From: Aeromicrobium marinum DSM 15272
GTDB lineage: Bacteria; Actinomycetota; Actinomycetes; Propionibacteriales; Nocardioidaceae
Direction of reading: 5' to 3'
Length of the DNA stretch: 64,000 nucleotides
Assembly: GCF_000160775.2 (NCBI RefSeq)
Contig: NZ_CM001024.1
Span: forward strand, 806,393 to 870,392
This document shows positions 52,515 to 62,131 of this stretch, in pieces (positions within the stretch are counted from its first letter, which is position 1; each line of letters opens with the position of its first letter). The position numbers and the translations under genes are program-made. The notes below the pieces were generated by a model, which had not been told where the DNA came from, searched no databases, and saw only the letters and a list, made by a program, of their open reading frames with translations.

Positions 52515-53302
52515 GCACCACCCACGCACCGGTCACCGTCCACACCGACCGACCCGGCGTCCCGCTGAGTCGTATCGTCCGGGTCGAGCTCCGCAAGATG
52601 TTCAACACCCGGTCAGGCTTCTGGCTGATGATGAGCATCGCCATCACGGCGCTGCTGGCCACGGCGAGCGTCATCCTGTTCGCGCCCGACAGCGTCATCA
52701 CCTACAACAGCTTCGGCAGTGCGATCGGGGTGCCGTTCGGCGTCATCCTGCCCGTGGTGGCGATCCTCTCGGTCACCAGCGAGTGGAGCCAGCGCACCGG
52801 ACTGATCACGTTCACGCTGGTGCCGCACCGGGGCCAGGTGGTGGCGGCCAAGGGCATCGCTGCCGTCATCGTGGCGGTGGCGTCGATGCTGTTCTCCTTC
52901 GGCGTCGGAGCGCTCGGCAACGTGGTGGGCGCGGCCGTCAACGGCGTCGACACGGTGTGGAACGTGACCGTCACCGACATGCTGCTGATCACGCTCGGCA
53001 ACGTCCTCGGTCTGCTCATCGGATTCATGCTGGGCGTGGTCATCCGCAACTCCGCGGGAGCGATCGTCGGCTACTTCGCCTACGCGTTCGTCGTGCCGAC
53101 CATCTTCGGCATCCTCGCGTTCTTCCAGGACTGGTTCGACCGCATCCAGCCGTGGATCGACTTCGGCGACGCCCAGGTGCCGCTGTTCGAGACGTCCATC
53201 AGCGGTGAGGAGTGGGCGCAGCTCGGGGTCTCGGGCCTGATCTGGCTGGTCGTCCCGCTCACGCTGGGCGTCATGGCCGTCCTGCGGTCCGAGGTCAAGT
53301 AG
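52511..53302 (+). CDS. ABC exporter permease
   Basis: A 263-residue ABC-2-like permease with about six transmembrane helices. It begins with a short cytoplasmic arm ([19 protein letters not shown]) and has long hydrophobic stretches ([35 protein letters not shown]). It pairs with the preceding ATPase. Confidence 0.88.
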   Translation: MSTTHAPVTVHTDRPGVPLSRIVRVELRKMFNTRSGFWLMMSIAITALLATASVILFAPDSVITYNSFGSAIGVPFGVILPVVAILSVTSEWSQRTGLITFTLVPHRGQVVAAKGIAAVIVAVASMLFSFGVGALGNVVGAAVNGVDTVWNVTVTDMLLITLGNVLGLLIGFMLGVVIRNSAGAIVGYFAYAFVVPTIFGILAFFQDWFDRIQPWIDFGDAQVPLFETSISGEEWAQLGVSGLIWLVVPLTLGVMAVLRSEVK

Positions 53303-53349
53303 CCGCGGTCCGGCGAGCGGGTCCGGTCGGCGCCGATCCGCCAGTGGGC

Positions 53350-53355
53350 GAGAAT
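53350..53355 (+). promoter_or_regulatory. -10 of dxr (leaderless)
   Basis: GAGAAT, 6 nt, then ATG at 53362. Confidence 0.4.
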
Positions 53356-53361
53356 GGCGAC

Positions 53362-54564
53362 ATGCGTACGCGTGTCGCCATTCTCGGGTCCACCGGGTCC
53401 ATCGGGACCCAGGCGATCGAGGTGGTCTCCGAGCACCGTGACCGGTTCTGTGTCACGGCGCTGGCCGCCGGGGGATCGGACCCGGGACTGCTGGCCCGGC
53501 AGGCGATCGACCTCGACGTCCCGCTGGTGGCGGTGGCCCGGGCCAGCGCCGTCCAGGACGTCCAGCTGGCGCTGTACGCCGAGGCGCAACGTCGGGGCTG
53601 GTCGGAGGGCGACCACCGGATCCCGCGGATCCTCGCCGGCCCGGACGCGGCCACCCGGGTCGCGGCAGAGCCGGCCGACGTCGTGCTCAACGGCATGACC
53701 GGCGCGGTCGGACTGCTGCCGACACTCGCCGCGCTGGAGTCCGGCGCGACCCTGGCGCTCGCCAACAAGGAGTCGCTCATCATCGGGGGCGAGCTGGTCA
53801 CCTCCGCCGCCGGGCCGGGTCAGCTGGTCCCGGTCGACTCCGAGCACTCCGCGCTCGCCCAGGCCCTGCGGGGGGAGCGGATCGAGGACGTCGCCCGACT
53901 CGTCGTGACCGCCAGCGGCGGTCCGTTCCGGGGTCGCAGCCGCGCAGACCTGGCCGACGTCACCCCGGAGCAGGCCAGCGCCCACCCGACGTGGGACATG
54001 GGCCCGGTCATCACGATCAACTCCGCCACCCTCGTGAACAAGGGCCTGGAGGTGATCGAGGCCCATCTGCTGTTCGGCATCGGCTACGACCGCATCGACG
54101 TGGTGGTGCACCCCGGTTCGGTGGTGCACTCGATGGTGGAGTTCGTCGACGGGTCCACCATCGCCCAGGCCTCGCCGCCCGACATGAGACTGCCGATCGC
54201 CCTGGGTCTGGCCTGGCCGGAGCGCCTGCCGGGGGTGGCGCGGCCGTGCACGTGGGACACGGCGGCGACGTGGGAGTTCGCCCCGCTCGACGAGCAGGTG
54301 TTCCCGGCCGTGGCCGTGGCCCGCCGTGCCGGCGCGTTCGGCCGCACCGCACCGGCGGTGTACAACGCGGCCAACGAGGTCTGTGTCGACGCCTTCGTGG
54401 CCGGTGATTTGGACTTCCTCGGCATCGTGGACACCGTGGCCGCTGTCGTGGACGAGCACCTGGCGGATCGCGATGCCGCCACCGCCGAGCTGACGCTCGA
54501 CGGCGTGCTCGAGGCCGATGCCTGGGCGCGCCGCCGCGTCACCACCCACCTGGAGTCCCGATGA
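53362..54564 (+). CDS. dxr: 1-deoxy-D-xylulose-5-phosphate reductoisomerase
   Basis: A 400-residue NADPH enzyme, second step of the MEP isoprenoid pathway. NADPH fold [17 protein letters not shown], substrate/metal motifs [34 protein letters not shown] and [20 protein letters not shown], and the C-terminal helical domain are all present. It overlaps rseP by 4 bp; ispG, the second-last MEP step, follows, so two pathway genes flank the protease. Confidence 0.96.
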   Translation: MRTRVAILGSTGSIGTQAIEVVSEHRDRFCVTALAAGGSDPGLLARQAIDLDVPLVAVARASAVQDVQLALYAEAQRRGWSEGDHRIPRILAGPDAATRVAAEPADVVLNGMTGAVGLLPTLAALESGATLALANKESLIIGGELVTSAAGPGQLVPVDSEHSALAQALRGERIEDVARLVVTASGGPFRGRSRADLADVTPEQASAHPTWDMGPVITINSATLVNKGLEVIEAHLLFGIGYDRIDVVVHPGSVVHSMVEFVDGSTIAQASPPDMRLPIALGLAWPERLPGVARPCTWDTAATWEFAPLDEQVFPAVAVARRAGAFGRTAPAVYNAANEVCVDAFVAGDLDFLGIVDTVAAVVDEHLADRDAATAELTLDGVLEADAWARRRVTTHLESR

Positions 54565-55859
54565 ACGCCGTGATCTACACCCTGGGGGTGCTGGTCTTCA
54601 TCGTCGGCGTCGTCGTCTCGATCGCCCTGCACGAGTGCGGCCACATGGTCCCGGCGCGTCGGTTCGGGGTCAAGGTGACCCAGTTCTTCGTCGGCTTCGG
54701 ACGCACGGTGTGGTCGACGCGTCGCGGTGAGACCGAGTACGGCTTCAAGGCCGTCCCGCTCGGCGGCTACGTCAAGCTCGTCGGGATGCTGCCACCGGCG
54801 AAGGACACCGATCCTCACCTGGTCCGGCAGAGCAACACCGGCCTGTTCACGCAGCTGGTGTCCGACGCCCGCGCCGCCGAGTACGAGCTGGTGGCCGACG
54901 AGGACATGGACCGGTTGTTCTACCGCCTGCCGTGGTGGAAGAAGGTCATCGTGATGGCGGGCGGGCCGCTGGTCAACGTGGCGATCGCGGCGGTGCTGTT
55001 CGCGGTGGTGCTGATCGGGTTCGGCGCACAGGTGCCGACCACCACGGTCCAGTCGGTGTCGGACTGCGCCATCAGCGACGCCGAGGCCGGCCGGGCGTGC
55101 ACCGACGCCGACCCGCCGACCCCGGCCCGGGAGGCCGGTCTGCTCCCCGGCGACGTCATCACCTCGTTCAACGGCGACCCCGTCGACGGGTGGGAGGAGC
55201 TCACCCGCTCGATCCGGGCGAACGGCGACCGGGCCGCCGCGATCGGCTTCGATCGCGGGGGCGCCCCGCAGACCGTCACGGTGCAGACCTCGGTGATCGA
55301 GCGCATCGCCGTCGACGACCCCGACCGCGTCGAGGACGTCGGCTTCCTCGGGGTCTCCCCGACCTTCGCCAACGAGCGACAGGGTCCGCTGGTCGTCGGC
55401 GAGGTCATGTGGGAGACCAGCCAGGCCACCGTCGAGGCGATCCTGCGGCTCCCCGAGCGGATGGTCGGGGTGGTGAAGGCCGCCGTAGGCGGCGAGCGGG
55501 AGAACGACGGCCCGATCAGTGTGGTGGGAGCCAGCCGGGTCGCCGGTGAGCTGGTCACGCTCGACGAGCCCACGTGGGCCGAGCGCGCCCAGCGGCTGCT
55601 GAGCCTCCTGGCCAGCCTCAACCTGTTCCTCGCGCTGTTCAACTTCGTCCCCCTGCTGCCGCTCGACGGAGGACACATCGCCGGGGCGCTGTGGGAGGGG
55701 ATCCGCAACGCGTGGGCGCGTCTGCGCGGCCGGCCGGAGCCGGGCCCGGTCGACGTGGCCCGCATGCTGCCGGTCGCCTATGCGGTGGGCCTTACCCTGA
55801 TCGTGATGAGCGTGATCCTGATCTACGCCGACATCGTGAACCCGATCAGCATCACGTGA
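54561..55859 (+). CDS. rseP: Site-2 (M50) intramembrane zinc protease RseP/Rip1-like
   Basis: A 432-residue membrane protease. Zinc motif HECGH in [16 protein letters not shown] at the first transmembrane segment, one PDZ domain (about residues 180-250: [20 protein letters not shown]), and the second active-site motif [12 protein letters not shown] near the end. The actinobacterial homologue Rip1 cleaves anti-sigma factors and other membrane proteins. ATG overlaps dxr; the dxr-rseP-ispG order is conserved. Confidence 0.95.
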   Translation: MNAVIYTLGVLVFIVGVVVSIALHECGHMVPARRFGVKVTQFFVGFGRTVWSTRRGETEYGFKAVPLGGYVKLVGMLPPAKDTDPHLVRQSNTGLFTQLVSDARAAEYELVADEDMDRLFYRLPWWKKVIVMAGGPLVNVAIAAVLFAVVLIGFGAQVPTTTVQSVSDCAISDAEAGRACTDADPPTPAREAGLLPGDVITSFNGDPVDGWEELTRSIRANGDRAAAIGFDRGGAPQTVTVQTSVIERIAVDDPDRVEDVGFLGVSPTFANERQGPLVVGEVMWETSQATVEAILRLPERMVGVVKAAVGGERENDGPISVVGASRVAGELVTLDEPTWAERAQRLLSLLASLNLFLALFNFVPLLPLDGGHIAGALWEGIRNAWARLRGRPEPGPVDVARMLPVAYAVGLTLIVMSVILIYADIVNPISIT

Positions 55860-55884
55860 CCCCGACGAACGGAGCCGTGTTCGC

Positions 55885-55968
55885 ATGAGCGAGCGCCAGC
55901 GAGTGACCAAGGAGATCGGCATGCACGCACGTCCGCACTCTTGCTTCTCGACGGAGGGACCCGCATGA
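55885..55968 (+). CDS. Leader mini-ORF coupled to ispG
   Basis: Twenty-seven codons beginning MSERQRV and ending in GPA, with the TGA overlapping the ispG ATG (ATGA). It contains an internal ATG and one Cys. Its first bases are a near copy of the mini-ORF at 58537. Translation is unproven; the reading-frame geometry suggests coupling or a leader peptide. Confidence 0.4.
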   Translation: MSERQRVTKEIGMHARPHSCFSTEGPA

Positions 55969-57113
55969 GCATCGACCTGGGCATGCCGGCCCCGCCCGTC
56001 CCCGTCCTCGCGCCACGGCGGCCGACCCGCAAGATCAAGGTCGGCACGGTCGACGTCGGGGGTGACGCACCGATCTCGGTCCAGTCGATGACGACGACCC
56101 TGACCTCCGACGTCAACTCGACCCTGCAGCAGATCGCCGAGCTGACCGCGGCCGGTTGCGACATCGTGCGGGTCGCGTGTCCCAGCCAGGACGACGCCGA
56201 CGCGCTGCCCGACATCGCGCGCAAGAGCCAGATCCCGGTCATCGCCGACATCCACTTCCAGCCCAAGTACGTCTACGCCGCGATCGACGCCGGCTGCGCG
56301 GCCGTGCGCGTCAACCCCGGCAACATCCGTCAGTTCGACGACCAGGTGGGCGCCATCGCCAAGGCGGCGAAGGACGCGGGCGTGTCGATCCGGATCGGCG
56401 TCAACGCCGGTTCGCTCGACAAGCGGTTGATGGAGAAGTACGGCCGCGCCACGCCGGAGGCGCTGGTCGAGTCGGCCGTCTGGGAGGCCTCGCTGTTCGA
56501 GGAGCACGACTTCCACGACTTCAAGATCTCGGTGAAGCACAACGACCCGGTGATCATGGTGCAGGCGTACGAGATGCTCTCCGAGCGGGGCGACTGGCCC
56601 CTGCACCTCGGCGTCACCGAGGCCGGTCCGGCCTTCCAGGGCACGATCAAGAGCGCCACGGCCTTCGGTGCCCTGCTCAGCCGGGGCATCGGTGACACCA
56701 TCCGGGTCTCGCTGTCGGCGCCCCCGGTCGAGGAGGTCAAGGTCGGCCTGCAGATCCTGCAGTCGCTCAACCTGCGCGAGCGCAAGCTCGAGATCGTGTC
56801 GTGTCCGTCGTGCGGGCGCGCCCAGGTCGACGTGTACACGCTCGCCGAGCAGGTCACGGCCGGGCTGGAGGGCCTCGAGGTGCCGTTGCGGGTCGCGGTC
56901 ATGGGGTGCGTCGTCAACGGCCCGGGCGAGGCCCGCGAGGCCGACCTCGGGGTCGCGTCCGGCAACGGCAAGGGCCAGATCTTCGTCAAGGGCGAGGTCA
57001 TCAAGACCGTGCCGGAGTCCAAGATCGTCGAGACCCTCATCGAGGAGGCCCTGCGGATCGCCGAGGGCATGGAGGCGGTCGACGGCGGCGGCGCCGAGGT
57101 CACCGTCTCCTGA
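55965..57113 (+). CDS. ispG: 4-hydroxy-3-methylbut-2-enyl diphosphate synthase (flavodoxin)
   Basis: A 382-residue iron-sulfur enzyme of the MEP pathway. Features: TIM-barrel start [36 protein letters not shown], and the [4Fe-4S] ligands [10 protein letters not shown] and [13 protein letters not shown] with the catalytic Glu. Its ATG overlaps the leader mini-ORF. Third gene of dxr-rseP-ispG. Confidence 0.96.
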   Translation: MSIDLGMPAPPVPVLAPRRPTRKIKVGTVDVGGDAPISVQSMTTTLTSDVNSTLQQIAELTAAGCDIVRVACPSQDDADALPDIARKSQIPVIADIHFQPKYVYAAIDAGCAAVRVNPGNIRQFDDQVGAIAKAAKDAGVSIRIGVNAGSLDKRLMEKYGRATPEALVESAVWEASLFEEHDFHDFKISVKHNDPVIMVQAYEMLSERGDWPLHLGVTEAGPAFQGTIKSATAFGALLSRGIGDTIRVSLSAPPVEEVKVGLQILQSLNLRERKLEIVSCPSCGRAQVDVYTLAEQVTAGLEGLEVPLRVAVMGCVVNGPGEAREADLGVASGNGKGQIFVKGEVIKTVPESKIVETLIEEALRIAEGMEAVDGGGAEVTVS

Positions 57114-57122
57114 TCGAGTAGG

Positions 57123-57560
57123 TCAGGCCCGGATCACGACCACCGGGCAGTGGGCGTGCCGCACGCACTGCTCACTGACCGAGCCGAGCACCAGGCCGCG
57201 GAAGCCGCCCAGGCCGCGGGGCCCGACGACCAGCAGATCCGCATCCCCGGAGGCCTCGATCAGGGCGGGCGCGGCCGGTCCGTGGACGGTCTCGAGGTCG
57301 ACGTCGACGGTCGGGTGCTCAGCCCTCGTGGCGGCGGTGTCGGACTCCAGCCGGGTGAGCACGGCCGCAGCGAAGTCGTCCAGCGGCGGCACGTACCCGG
57401 CCTCCGCGGAGTCGGGGCGCGGAGCGGTGGTGATCGACCAGGCACGCAGGACCCGCACCCGGCCGGACGTGCGGGCGGCCTGGACGAGCGCCCAGCGCAG
57501 CGCCTCGTCGGCGAAGGTGGAGCCGTCGTGGCCGACGAGGATCAACGGGTCGGAGGACAT
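57123..57560 (-). CDS. Universal stress protein, single domain
   Basis: A 145-residue UspA-fold protein. It begins ILVGHDGSTFADEALRWAL and has the ATP-binding loop GPRGLGGFRGLVLGS (G-2x-G-9x-G-S/T), so it should bind ATP. It ends in CPVVVIRA, typical of the fold. It converges with ispG with only about 9 bp between stops. Confidence 0.92.
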   Translation of the reverse strand: MSSDPLILVGHDGSTFADEALRWALVQAARTSGRVRVLRAWSITTAPRPDSAEAGYVPPLDDFAAAVLTRLESDTAATRAEHPTVDVDLETVHGPAAPALIEASGDADLLVVGPRGLGGFRGLVLGSVSEQCVRHAHCPVVVIRA

Positions 57561-57566
57561 GGTCGG

Positions 57567-57572
57567 AGCCTA
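57567..57572 (-). promoter_or_regulatory. -10 of the USP gene (leaderless)
   Basis: On the minus strand TAGGCT, 6 nt, then ATG at 57560. Confidence 0.5.
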
Positions 57573-57615
57573 CGCGGCACCGGGTCGACCGTGCCGCCGC
57601 GATCCGGTGTCTCGC

Positions 57616-57621
57616 TAGGCT
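57616..57621 (+). promoter_or_regulatory. -10 of the GNAT gene at 57663
   Basis: TAGGCT; transcription would begin near 57628, giving a 35-nt leader that contains GGAGGG just before the GTG at 57663. A GTG exactly at 57628 is out of frame. Confidence 0.4.
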
Positions 57622-57662
57622 GTCACCGTGGGTCCGCGGAGCGACCCCGGTCTGGAGGGGAC

Positions 57663-58505
57663 GTGCTCGACACCCGCACCGGCGTCCGGGCGCTCTCGCC
57701 GGCAGACCTCCCGGCGTTCCGTGAGCTGCTCGCCCGGGACCCGCTGACCAACGTCTTCCTGCAGTACCGCGCCGACACGACCCGCCTGGAGCCGCGATGG
57801 ATGGGCGGCCAGATGCTCGGCCGGTTCACCGACGGAGTGCTCACCTCGGTGTGCCACTGCGGGGCGAACGTGGTGCCGGGCGAGGCCGACCGGACGGCCG
57901 CCGAGGCCTTCGCCGACCGTCTCGTCCGCAGCGGCGTCCGCCCGTCGTCGATCGCAGGACCCCGTGACGCGGTGCTCACCATGTGGGAACGGCTCGGGCC
58001 CGTGTGGGGTCCGGCCCGGTCGCCCCGGCTCGCGCAGCCGTTCCTGGTCATCGACCACGAGAGCCCCCTGACGCCCGATCCGCGGGTGCGGCGGGTCGTG
58101 ATGGACGAGCTCGACGTCCTGTACCCCGCGTGCGTCCAGATGTTCGCCGAGGAGGTGGGTGTCGACCCGGAGGCCAGCCACGGCCACATGTACCGGGCGC
58201 GGGTGGCCCAGCTGGTCACCCAGGGGTGGGCGTTCGCGATCATCGAGGACGACGAGGTGCTGTTCAAGGCCGAGGTCGGGGCCGCCTCGACCGCGGCGTG
58301 CCAGCTGCAGGGGGTCTGGGTCCGGCCGGACCTGCGGGGCACGGGCGTCGCCGCAGGCGCCCTCGCGTCGGTCGTGCGGCTCGTCCGCCGCGACATCGCC
58401 GCGGCGGTCACCCTGTACGTCAACGACCACAACCTCCCGGCCCGGCGGACCTACGCCAGGGCCGGGTTCCGCGACCACGGCACGTTCGCGTCGATCCTGC
58501 TCTGA
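57663..58505 (+). CDS. GNAT acetyltransferase with DUF4081-type N-terminal domain
   Basis: A 280-residue protein. The N-terminal half (RALSPADLPAFRELLARDPL, NVFLQYRADTTRLEP) matches the DUF4081 domain common in actinobacterial GNATs; the C-terminal half has the acetyl-CoA site QLQGVWVRPDLRGTGVAAGAL and NDHNLPARRTYARAGF. The acceptor is unknown. GTG 57663 follows GGAGGG. Confidence 0.85.
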   Translation: MLDTRTGVRALSPADLPAFRELLARDPLTNVFLQYRADTTRLEPRWMGGQMLGRFTDGVLTSVCHCGANVVPGEADRTAAEAFADRLVRSGVRPSSIAGPRDAVLTMWERLGPVWGPARSPRLAQPFLVIDHESPLTPDPRVRRVVMDELDVLYPACVQMFAEEVGVDPEASHGHMYRARVAQLVTQGWAFAIIEDDEVLFKAEVGAASTAACQLQGVWVRPDLRGTGVAAGALASVVRLVRRDIAAAVTLYVNDHNLPARRTYARAGFRDHGTFASILL

Positions 58506-58524
58506 CGCCGTGGCCGGTGCTGGC

Positions 58525-58530
58525 TAGGGT
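58525..58530 (+). promoter_or_regulatory. -10 of the DoxX-like operon (leaderless)
   Basis: TAGGGT, 6 nt, then ATG of the mini-ORF at 58537. Confidence 0.45.
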
Positions 58531-58536
58531 GGCGCC

Positions 58537-58575
58537 ATGAGCGAGCGCCGGCAAGTGAACAGAGGTCCGCAATGA
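58537..58575 (+). CDS. Leader mini-ORF MSERRQVNRGPQ coupled to the DoxX-like gene
   Basis: Twelve codons placed at the predicted transcript start, with the TGA overlapping the next ATG (ATGA). Its first 13 bases (ATGAGCGAGCGCC) are identical to those of the mini-ORF before ispG. It may be a translated leader or a by-product of a dispersed repeat. Confidence 0.4.
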   Translation: MSERRQVNRGPQ

Positions 58576-58940
58576 CGCGTGAGGTGAAGGTGCTCGCGGG
58601 CATCCTGGGAGCGGCGGGCGTGCTGCACTTCGTCAAGCCCGGACCGTACGAGCAGATCGTGCCCAAGCCGCTGCCCTACAAGCGCGAGCTGGTCTACGCC
58701 TCCGGTGTCGTCGAGGTCGCGTCGGCAGCGATGCTGATGCGGCCCGCCACCCGCCCGCTGGGTGGTCGCCTCGCGACCCTCCTGCTGGTCGCGGTGTTCC
58801 CCGCCAATGTCCAGATGACGATCTCGGCGATGCAGAGCTCGAAGGCGCCGTGGTGGTTCACGGCCGGGACCGTGCTGCGGCTGCCGCTGCAGCTGCCGCT
58901 CATCCGGATCGCCGCGAGGGCCGCACGCAGCAAGGGCTGA
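58572..58940 (+). CDS. DoxX-like small membrane protein
   Basis: A 122-residue protein with about four transmembrane helices. The N-terminal VLAGILGAAGVLHFVKPGPYEQIVP and the VVEVASAAMLM and LLLVAVFPANVQMT segments fit the DoxX/DUF4267-like family of small integral proteins. Its role is unknown. ATG overlaps the mini-ORF stop. Confidence 0.75.
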   Translation: MTREVKVLAGILGAAGVLHFVKPGPYEQIVPKPLPYKRELVYASGVVEVASAAMLMRPATRPLGGRLATLLLVAVFPANVQMTISAMQSSKAPWWFTAGTVLRLPLQLPLIRIAARAARSKG

Positions 58941-58951
58941 CGCGGCGTCGA

Positions 58952-58957
58952 TAGGGT
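58952..58957 (+). promoter_or_regulatory. -10 of proS (leaderless)
   Basis: TAGGGT, 6 nt, then ATG at 58964. Confidence 0.5.
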
Positions 58958-58963
58958 CGGGTC

Positions 58964-60745
58964 ATGCGCATGTCCCGGTTGTTCCTCCGCACGCTCCGTG
59001 ACGACCCCGCCGACGCGGAGGTGCCCAGCCACCGGTTGCTCGTGCGCGCCGGCTACGTGCGCCGGGTGGCTCCCGGCATCTACTCGTGGTTGCCGCTCGG
59101 GCTGAAGGTCCTGGCCCGGGTGGAGGCGATCGTCCGCGAGGAGATGGAGGCGATCGGCGCGCAGGAGGTCCGCTTCCCGGCCCTGCTGCCGCGTGAGCCG
59201 TACGAGGCGAGCAACCGGTGGACCGAGTACGGCCCGAACCTGTTCCGTCTCACCGACCGCAAGGGCGCGGACCTGCTCCTGGGGCCGACCCACGAGGAGC
59301 TGTTCACCCTGCTGGTCAAGGACCTGTACGGCTCGTACAAGGACCTGCCGCTGTCGATCTACCAGATCCAGACCAAGTACCGCGACGAGGCGCGCCCGCG
59401 GGCGGGCATCCTGCGCGGCCGCGAGTTCATCATGAAGGACTCCTACAGCTTCGACGTCGACGACGCGGGCCTGGAGGCGTCGTACCAGGCGCACCGCGCC
59501 GCGTACGTCCGGATCTTCGACCGGCTGGGCTTCGAGTACGTCGTCGTCCACGCCGACTCCGGTGCCATGGGTGGCTCCGCGAGCGAGGAGTTCCTCGCCG
59601 TGTCGGACACCGGCGAGGACACCTTCGTCCGGTCGCCGGGGGGCTACGCCGCGAACGTCGAGGCGGTCACCACGGTGGCACCGGACCCGGTGCCGTTCGA
59701 CGGCCTGCCGGCGGCGCACGCCGAGCAGACGCCCGACACCCCCACGATCGACACCCTGGTGGCGCACCTGCAGGAACGCTTCCCGCGCGACGACCGGGCC
59801 TGGACGGCGGCCGACACCCTCAAGAACGTGCTCGTGATGCTCCGCCACCCCGACGGCAGCCGCTCGCCGCTCGCGGTCGGCGTCCCCGGTGACCGGGAGG
59901 TCGACCCCAAGCGGCTGGAGACCCAGGTGTCGCCGGCGGAGGTCGAGCCGTTCGGCGAGGCCGACTTCGCCGCTCACCCCGATCTCGTCAAGGGCTACAT
60001 CGGGCCGGCGGTCCTCGGGGAGGACGGCCCGACCGGCATCCGCTACCTCGTCGACCCGCGCGTCGTCGACGGCACCCGCTGGGTCACCGGTGCGAACGTC
60101 GCCGGGTCCCACGTGATCGACCTGGTCGCCGGTCGCGACTTCACCGCCGACGGCACGATCGAGGCTGCAGAGGTCCGCGCGGGAGACCCGGCGCCGGACG
60201 GGTCGGGCCCGCTGGAGCTGGCCCGCGGGATCGAGATGGGACACATCTTCCAGCTCGGTCGCAAGTACGCCGAGGTGCTGGACCTGAAGGTGCTGGACGA
60301 GAACGGCAAGCTCGTCACGGTCACGATGGGGTCCTACGGCGTCGGAGTCTCGCGCGCCGTGGCCGCGGTCGTGGAGTCCTCGCACGACGACCTCGGCATC
60401 GTCTGGCCCCGTGCCCTCGCGCCGTACGACGTCCACCTGATCGCGGCGGGCAAGGACGAGGCGGTCCACCTCGGCGCGGCCCGCCTCTACGACGAGCTGC
60501 GCGCGGCCGGTCTGGACGTGCTGTTCGACGACAGGCCCGGGAAAATCTCGCTGGGGGTCAAGTTCAAGGACGCCGAGCTGCTCGGCATGCCCACGATCGT
60601 GGTCGTCGGCAAGGGCTTCGCGGACGGCGTGGTGGAGGTCAAGGACCGCGCCACGGGTGACCGCAGCGACGTGCCGGTGGACGATCTGGTCGAGCTGCTC
60701 AGCGCGTCAGTCCGGGAAGGGCGACCACTGCCGCCCCCCACGTGA
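58964..60745 (+). CDS. proS: Prolyl-tRNA synthetase (bacterial type with INS domain)
   Basis: A 593-residue class II synthetase. N-terminal [20 protein letters not shown], motif 2 [22 protein letters not shown], motif 3 [17 protein letters not shown], and an insertion (about 235-385) typical of the bacterial ProS editing domain. The C-terminal anticodon domain ends in the overlap region. The last 47 bp overlap the convergent minus-strand gene. Confidence 0.96.
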   Translation: MRMSRLFLRTLRDDPADAEVPSHRLLVRAGYVRRVAPGIYSWLPLGLKVLARVEAIVREEMEAIGAQEVRFPALLPREPYEASNRWTEYGPNLFRLTDRKGADLLLGPTHEELFTLLVKDLYGSYKDLPLSIYQIQTKYRDEARPRAGILRGREFIMKDSYSFDVDDAGLEASYQAHRAAYVRIFDRLGFEYVVVHADSGAMGGSASEEFLAVSDTGEDTFVRSPGGYAANVEAVTTVAPDPVPFDGLPAAHAEQTPDTPTIDTLVAHLQERFPRDDRAWTAADTLKNVLVMLRHPDGSRSPLAVGVPGDREVDPKRLETQVSPAEVEPFGEADFAAHPDLVKGYIGPAVLGEDGPTGIRYLVDPRVVDGTRWVTGANVAGSHVIDLVAGRDFTADGTIEAAEVRAGDPAPDGSGPLELARGIEMGHIFQLGRKYAEVLDLKVLDENGKLVTVTMGSYGVGVSRAVAAVVESSHDDLGIVWPRALAPYDVHLIAAGKDEAVHLGAARLYDELRAAGLDVLFDDRPGKISLGVKFKDAELLGMPTIVVVGKGFADGVVEVKDRATGDRSDVPVDDLVELLSASVREGRPLPPPT

Positions 60746-61103
60746 GGCGCGCCCGCGCAGCGACCACCACCTGGGCGAGCGACGTCCGCCGGGCGTCGCC
60801 GTCCGCGCGGGTCGCCAGCTCGAGCCAGACCGCGGCGATGCGGTGCTCGAGGTCCTGGGCCCGCGCCGCCGCGTCGACGGGGTCGGCCACGACGGCCGGG
60901 CCGTACGACACCTGAGGGCCGGTCGCTCGGTCGCCGATCTCGGCCACCAGCTCGTCGCGCCGCGCACGATGGGCTCGGAACGATGCCTCGGCCCGCTCCC
61001 GCAGGTCGGGGAAGCGGCCCGCGATCTGGCTGTGCAGCCACACCGCCTCGTGCTCGAGGCCCAAGGCGGTCATGAGGTCCGGTGCCGGCGTGTCGGTGCT
61101 CAT
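60699..61103 (-). CDS. DUF4439-like ferritin-fold protein
   Basis: A 134-residue helical protein ([52 protein letters not shown]) fitting the DUF4439 ferritin-like family found in actinobacteria next to rimP/proS. Glu/His spacing suggests a possible metal site. It overlaps proS at its 3' end by 47 bp in the opposite strand. Confidence 0.7.
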   Translation of the reverse strand: MSTDTPAPDLMTALGLEHEAVWLHSQIAGRFPDLRERAEASFRAHRARRDELVAEIGDRATGPQVSYGPAVVADPVDAAARAQDLEHRIAAVWLELATRADGDARRTSLAQVVVAARARLTWGAAVVALPGLTR

Positions 61104-61537
61104 GCTGCGGCCTCGGCGGCCAGCACCGACAGACCGGCGGAGACCGACAGCAAGGTGCGGACGAGGGCGGGGGACACCGCTGCGACTGCCTGGTCGGCGC
61201 GCCGGACCGCGGCCGCCGTCAGCTCGGTGGCGACGTCGAGCGGCTGACCGCCGGTCCCGGCGCTGCCGACCGGCACGCCGCCCAGCGCTCTGAGCTGGTC
61301 GTCGAGAGCGCGCCGGACGGGTTCGGGGGAGCCTCCGGCGAGGATGAGCAGCTGTTGGTGCTCGGCCCGGGCGTCGGCCAGGATCCGTTCGTCGCCGGCG
61401 TCGGGCAGTGCGACCGGATCGACCCCGACCCGGCCGGCGAGATCACCGGCGACACCGGTGGTCACGAGGCCGGCGGCGCCGCCGACGGCGACCACCGTGG
61501 CGAGCCCACCCAGGACGAAGGTGCGGCGGGAGGTCAC
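61100..61537 (-). CDS. Tat/lipoprotein-like hypothetical protein
   Basis: A 145-residue protein beginning MTSRRTFVLGGLATVVAVGG, with a twin-Arg-like SRRTFVLGG and hydrophobic core, so it may be exported by Tat. The rest is Ala-rich helical and unrecognised. It overlaps the DUF4439-like gene by 4 bp (ATGA), so the two form a small operon. Confidence 0.65.
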   Translation of the reverse strand: MTSRRTFVLGGLATVVAVGGAAGLVTTGVAGDLAGRVGVDPVALPDAGDERILADARAEHQQLLILAGGSPEPVRRALDDQLRALGGVPVGSAGTGGQPLDVATELTAAAVRRADQAVAAVSPALVRTLLSVSAGLSVLAAEAAA

Positions 61538-61543
61538 GGTGGC

Positions 61544-61549
61544 AGGCTA
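61544..61549 (-). promoter_or_regulatory. -10 of the minus-strand pair (leaderless)
   Basis: On the minus strand TAGCCT, 6 nt, then GTG at 61537. Confidence 0.4.
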
Positions 61550-61565
61550 GCCGACCACGATTGGG

Positions 61566-61571
61566 TAGGGT
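61566..61571 (+). promoter_or_regulatory. -10 of the rimP-nusA operon
   Basis: TAGGGT with about 76 bp to the rimP ATG, giving a conventional leader. Confidence 0.45.
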
Positions 61572-61647
61572 GGCGACGACACCAGCCCCAGGTGGCGACA
61601 ACTTCACACGGCGCCCGAGCTGGACCCACCGACGACCGGGAGGCGCC

Positions 61648-62130
61648 ATGGACGAACGATTCACCGCTCTCGTGCGGTCGTGCGTCGAGCCCGAGGGGCT
61701 CGAGCTCGACGACCTCACGATCAGCGCGGCGGGCCGCAAGCGGGTGCTCCGTGTCGCCCTGGACTCCGACGACGGTGTCGGCATCGACCAGATCACCGCC
61801 GTCACCCGTGCGCTCAACGCCGTGCTCGACGACGACCCGGCGGCGGTGGCCGCCCTCGGCGGCACGCCGTACACCCTCGAGGTCACATCGCGCGGGGTCT
61901 CGAGCCCCCTCACCAGCCCCCGCCACTGGCGGCGCAACCACGGTCGTCTCGTCAAGGTCGAGCTGACCGACGGCGCCGTGGAGACCGGCCGGATCACCAG
62001 CAGCACCGACACCCACGCCACCCTCGCCCAGCAGGAGCGCCGTGGCGCACCGACGGACATCCGAGAGATCGCCTATCCCGAGGTGGCCCGTGCACTCGTG
62101 CAGGTCGAGCTGAACAGGAAGGACGCGTGA
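61648..62130 (+). CDS. rimP: Ribosome maturation factor RimP
   Basis: A 160-residue two-domain factor for 30S assembly. Recognisable parts are [52 protein letters not shown] and the SH3-like C-terminal half. GGGAGG precedes the ATG. It is followed by nusA one base later. Confidence 0.94.
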   Translation: MDERFTALVRSCVEPEGLELDDLTISAAGRKRVLRVALDSDDGVGIDQITAVTRALNAVLDDDPAAVAALGGTPYTLEVTSRGVSSPLTSPRHWRRNHGRLVKVELTDGAVETGRITSSTDTHATLAQQERRGAPTDIREIAYPEVARALVQVELNRKDA

Positions 62131-62131
62131 C

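Noticed and set aside
57628..57741. Leaderless ORF starting at the GTG exactly at the predicted transcript start of the GNAT gene
   Set aside because: Out of frame with the GNAT gene, short, Arg/Ser-rich and without coupling geometry.
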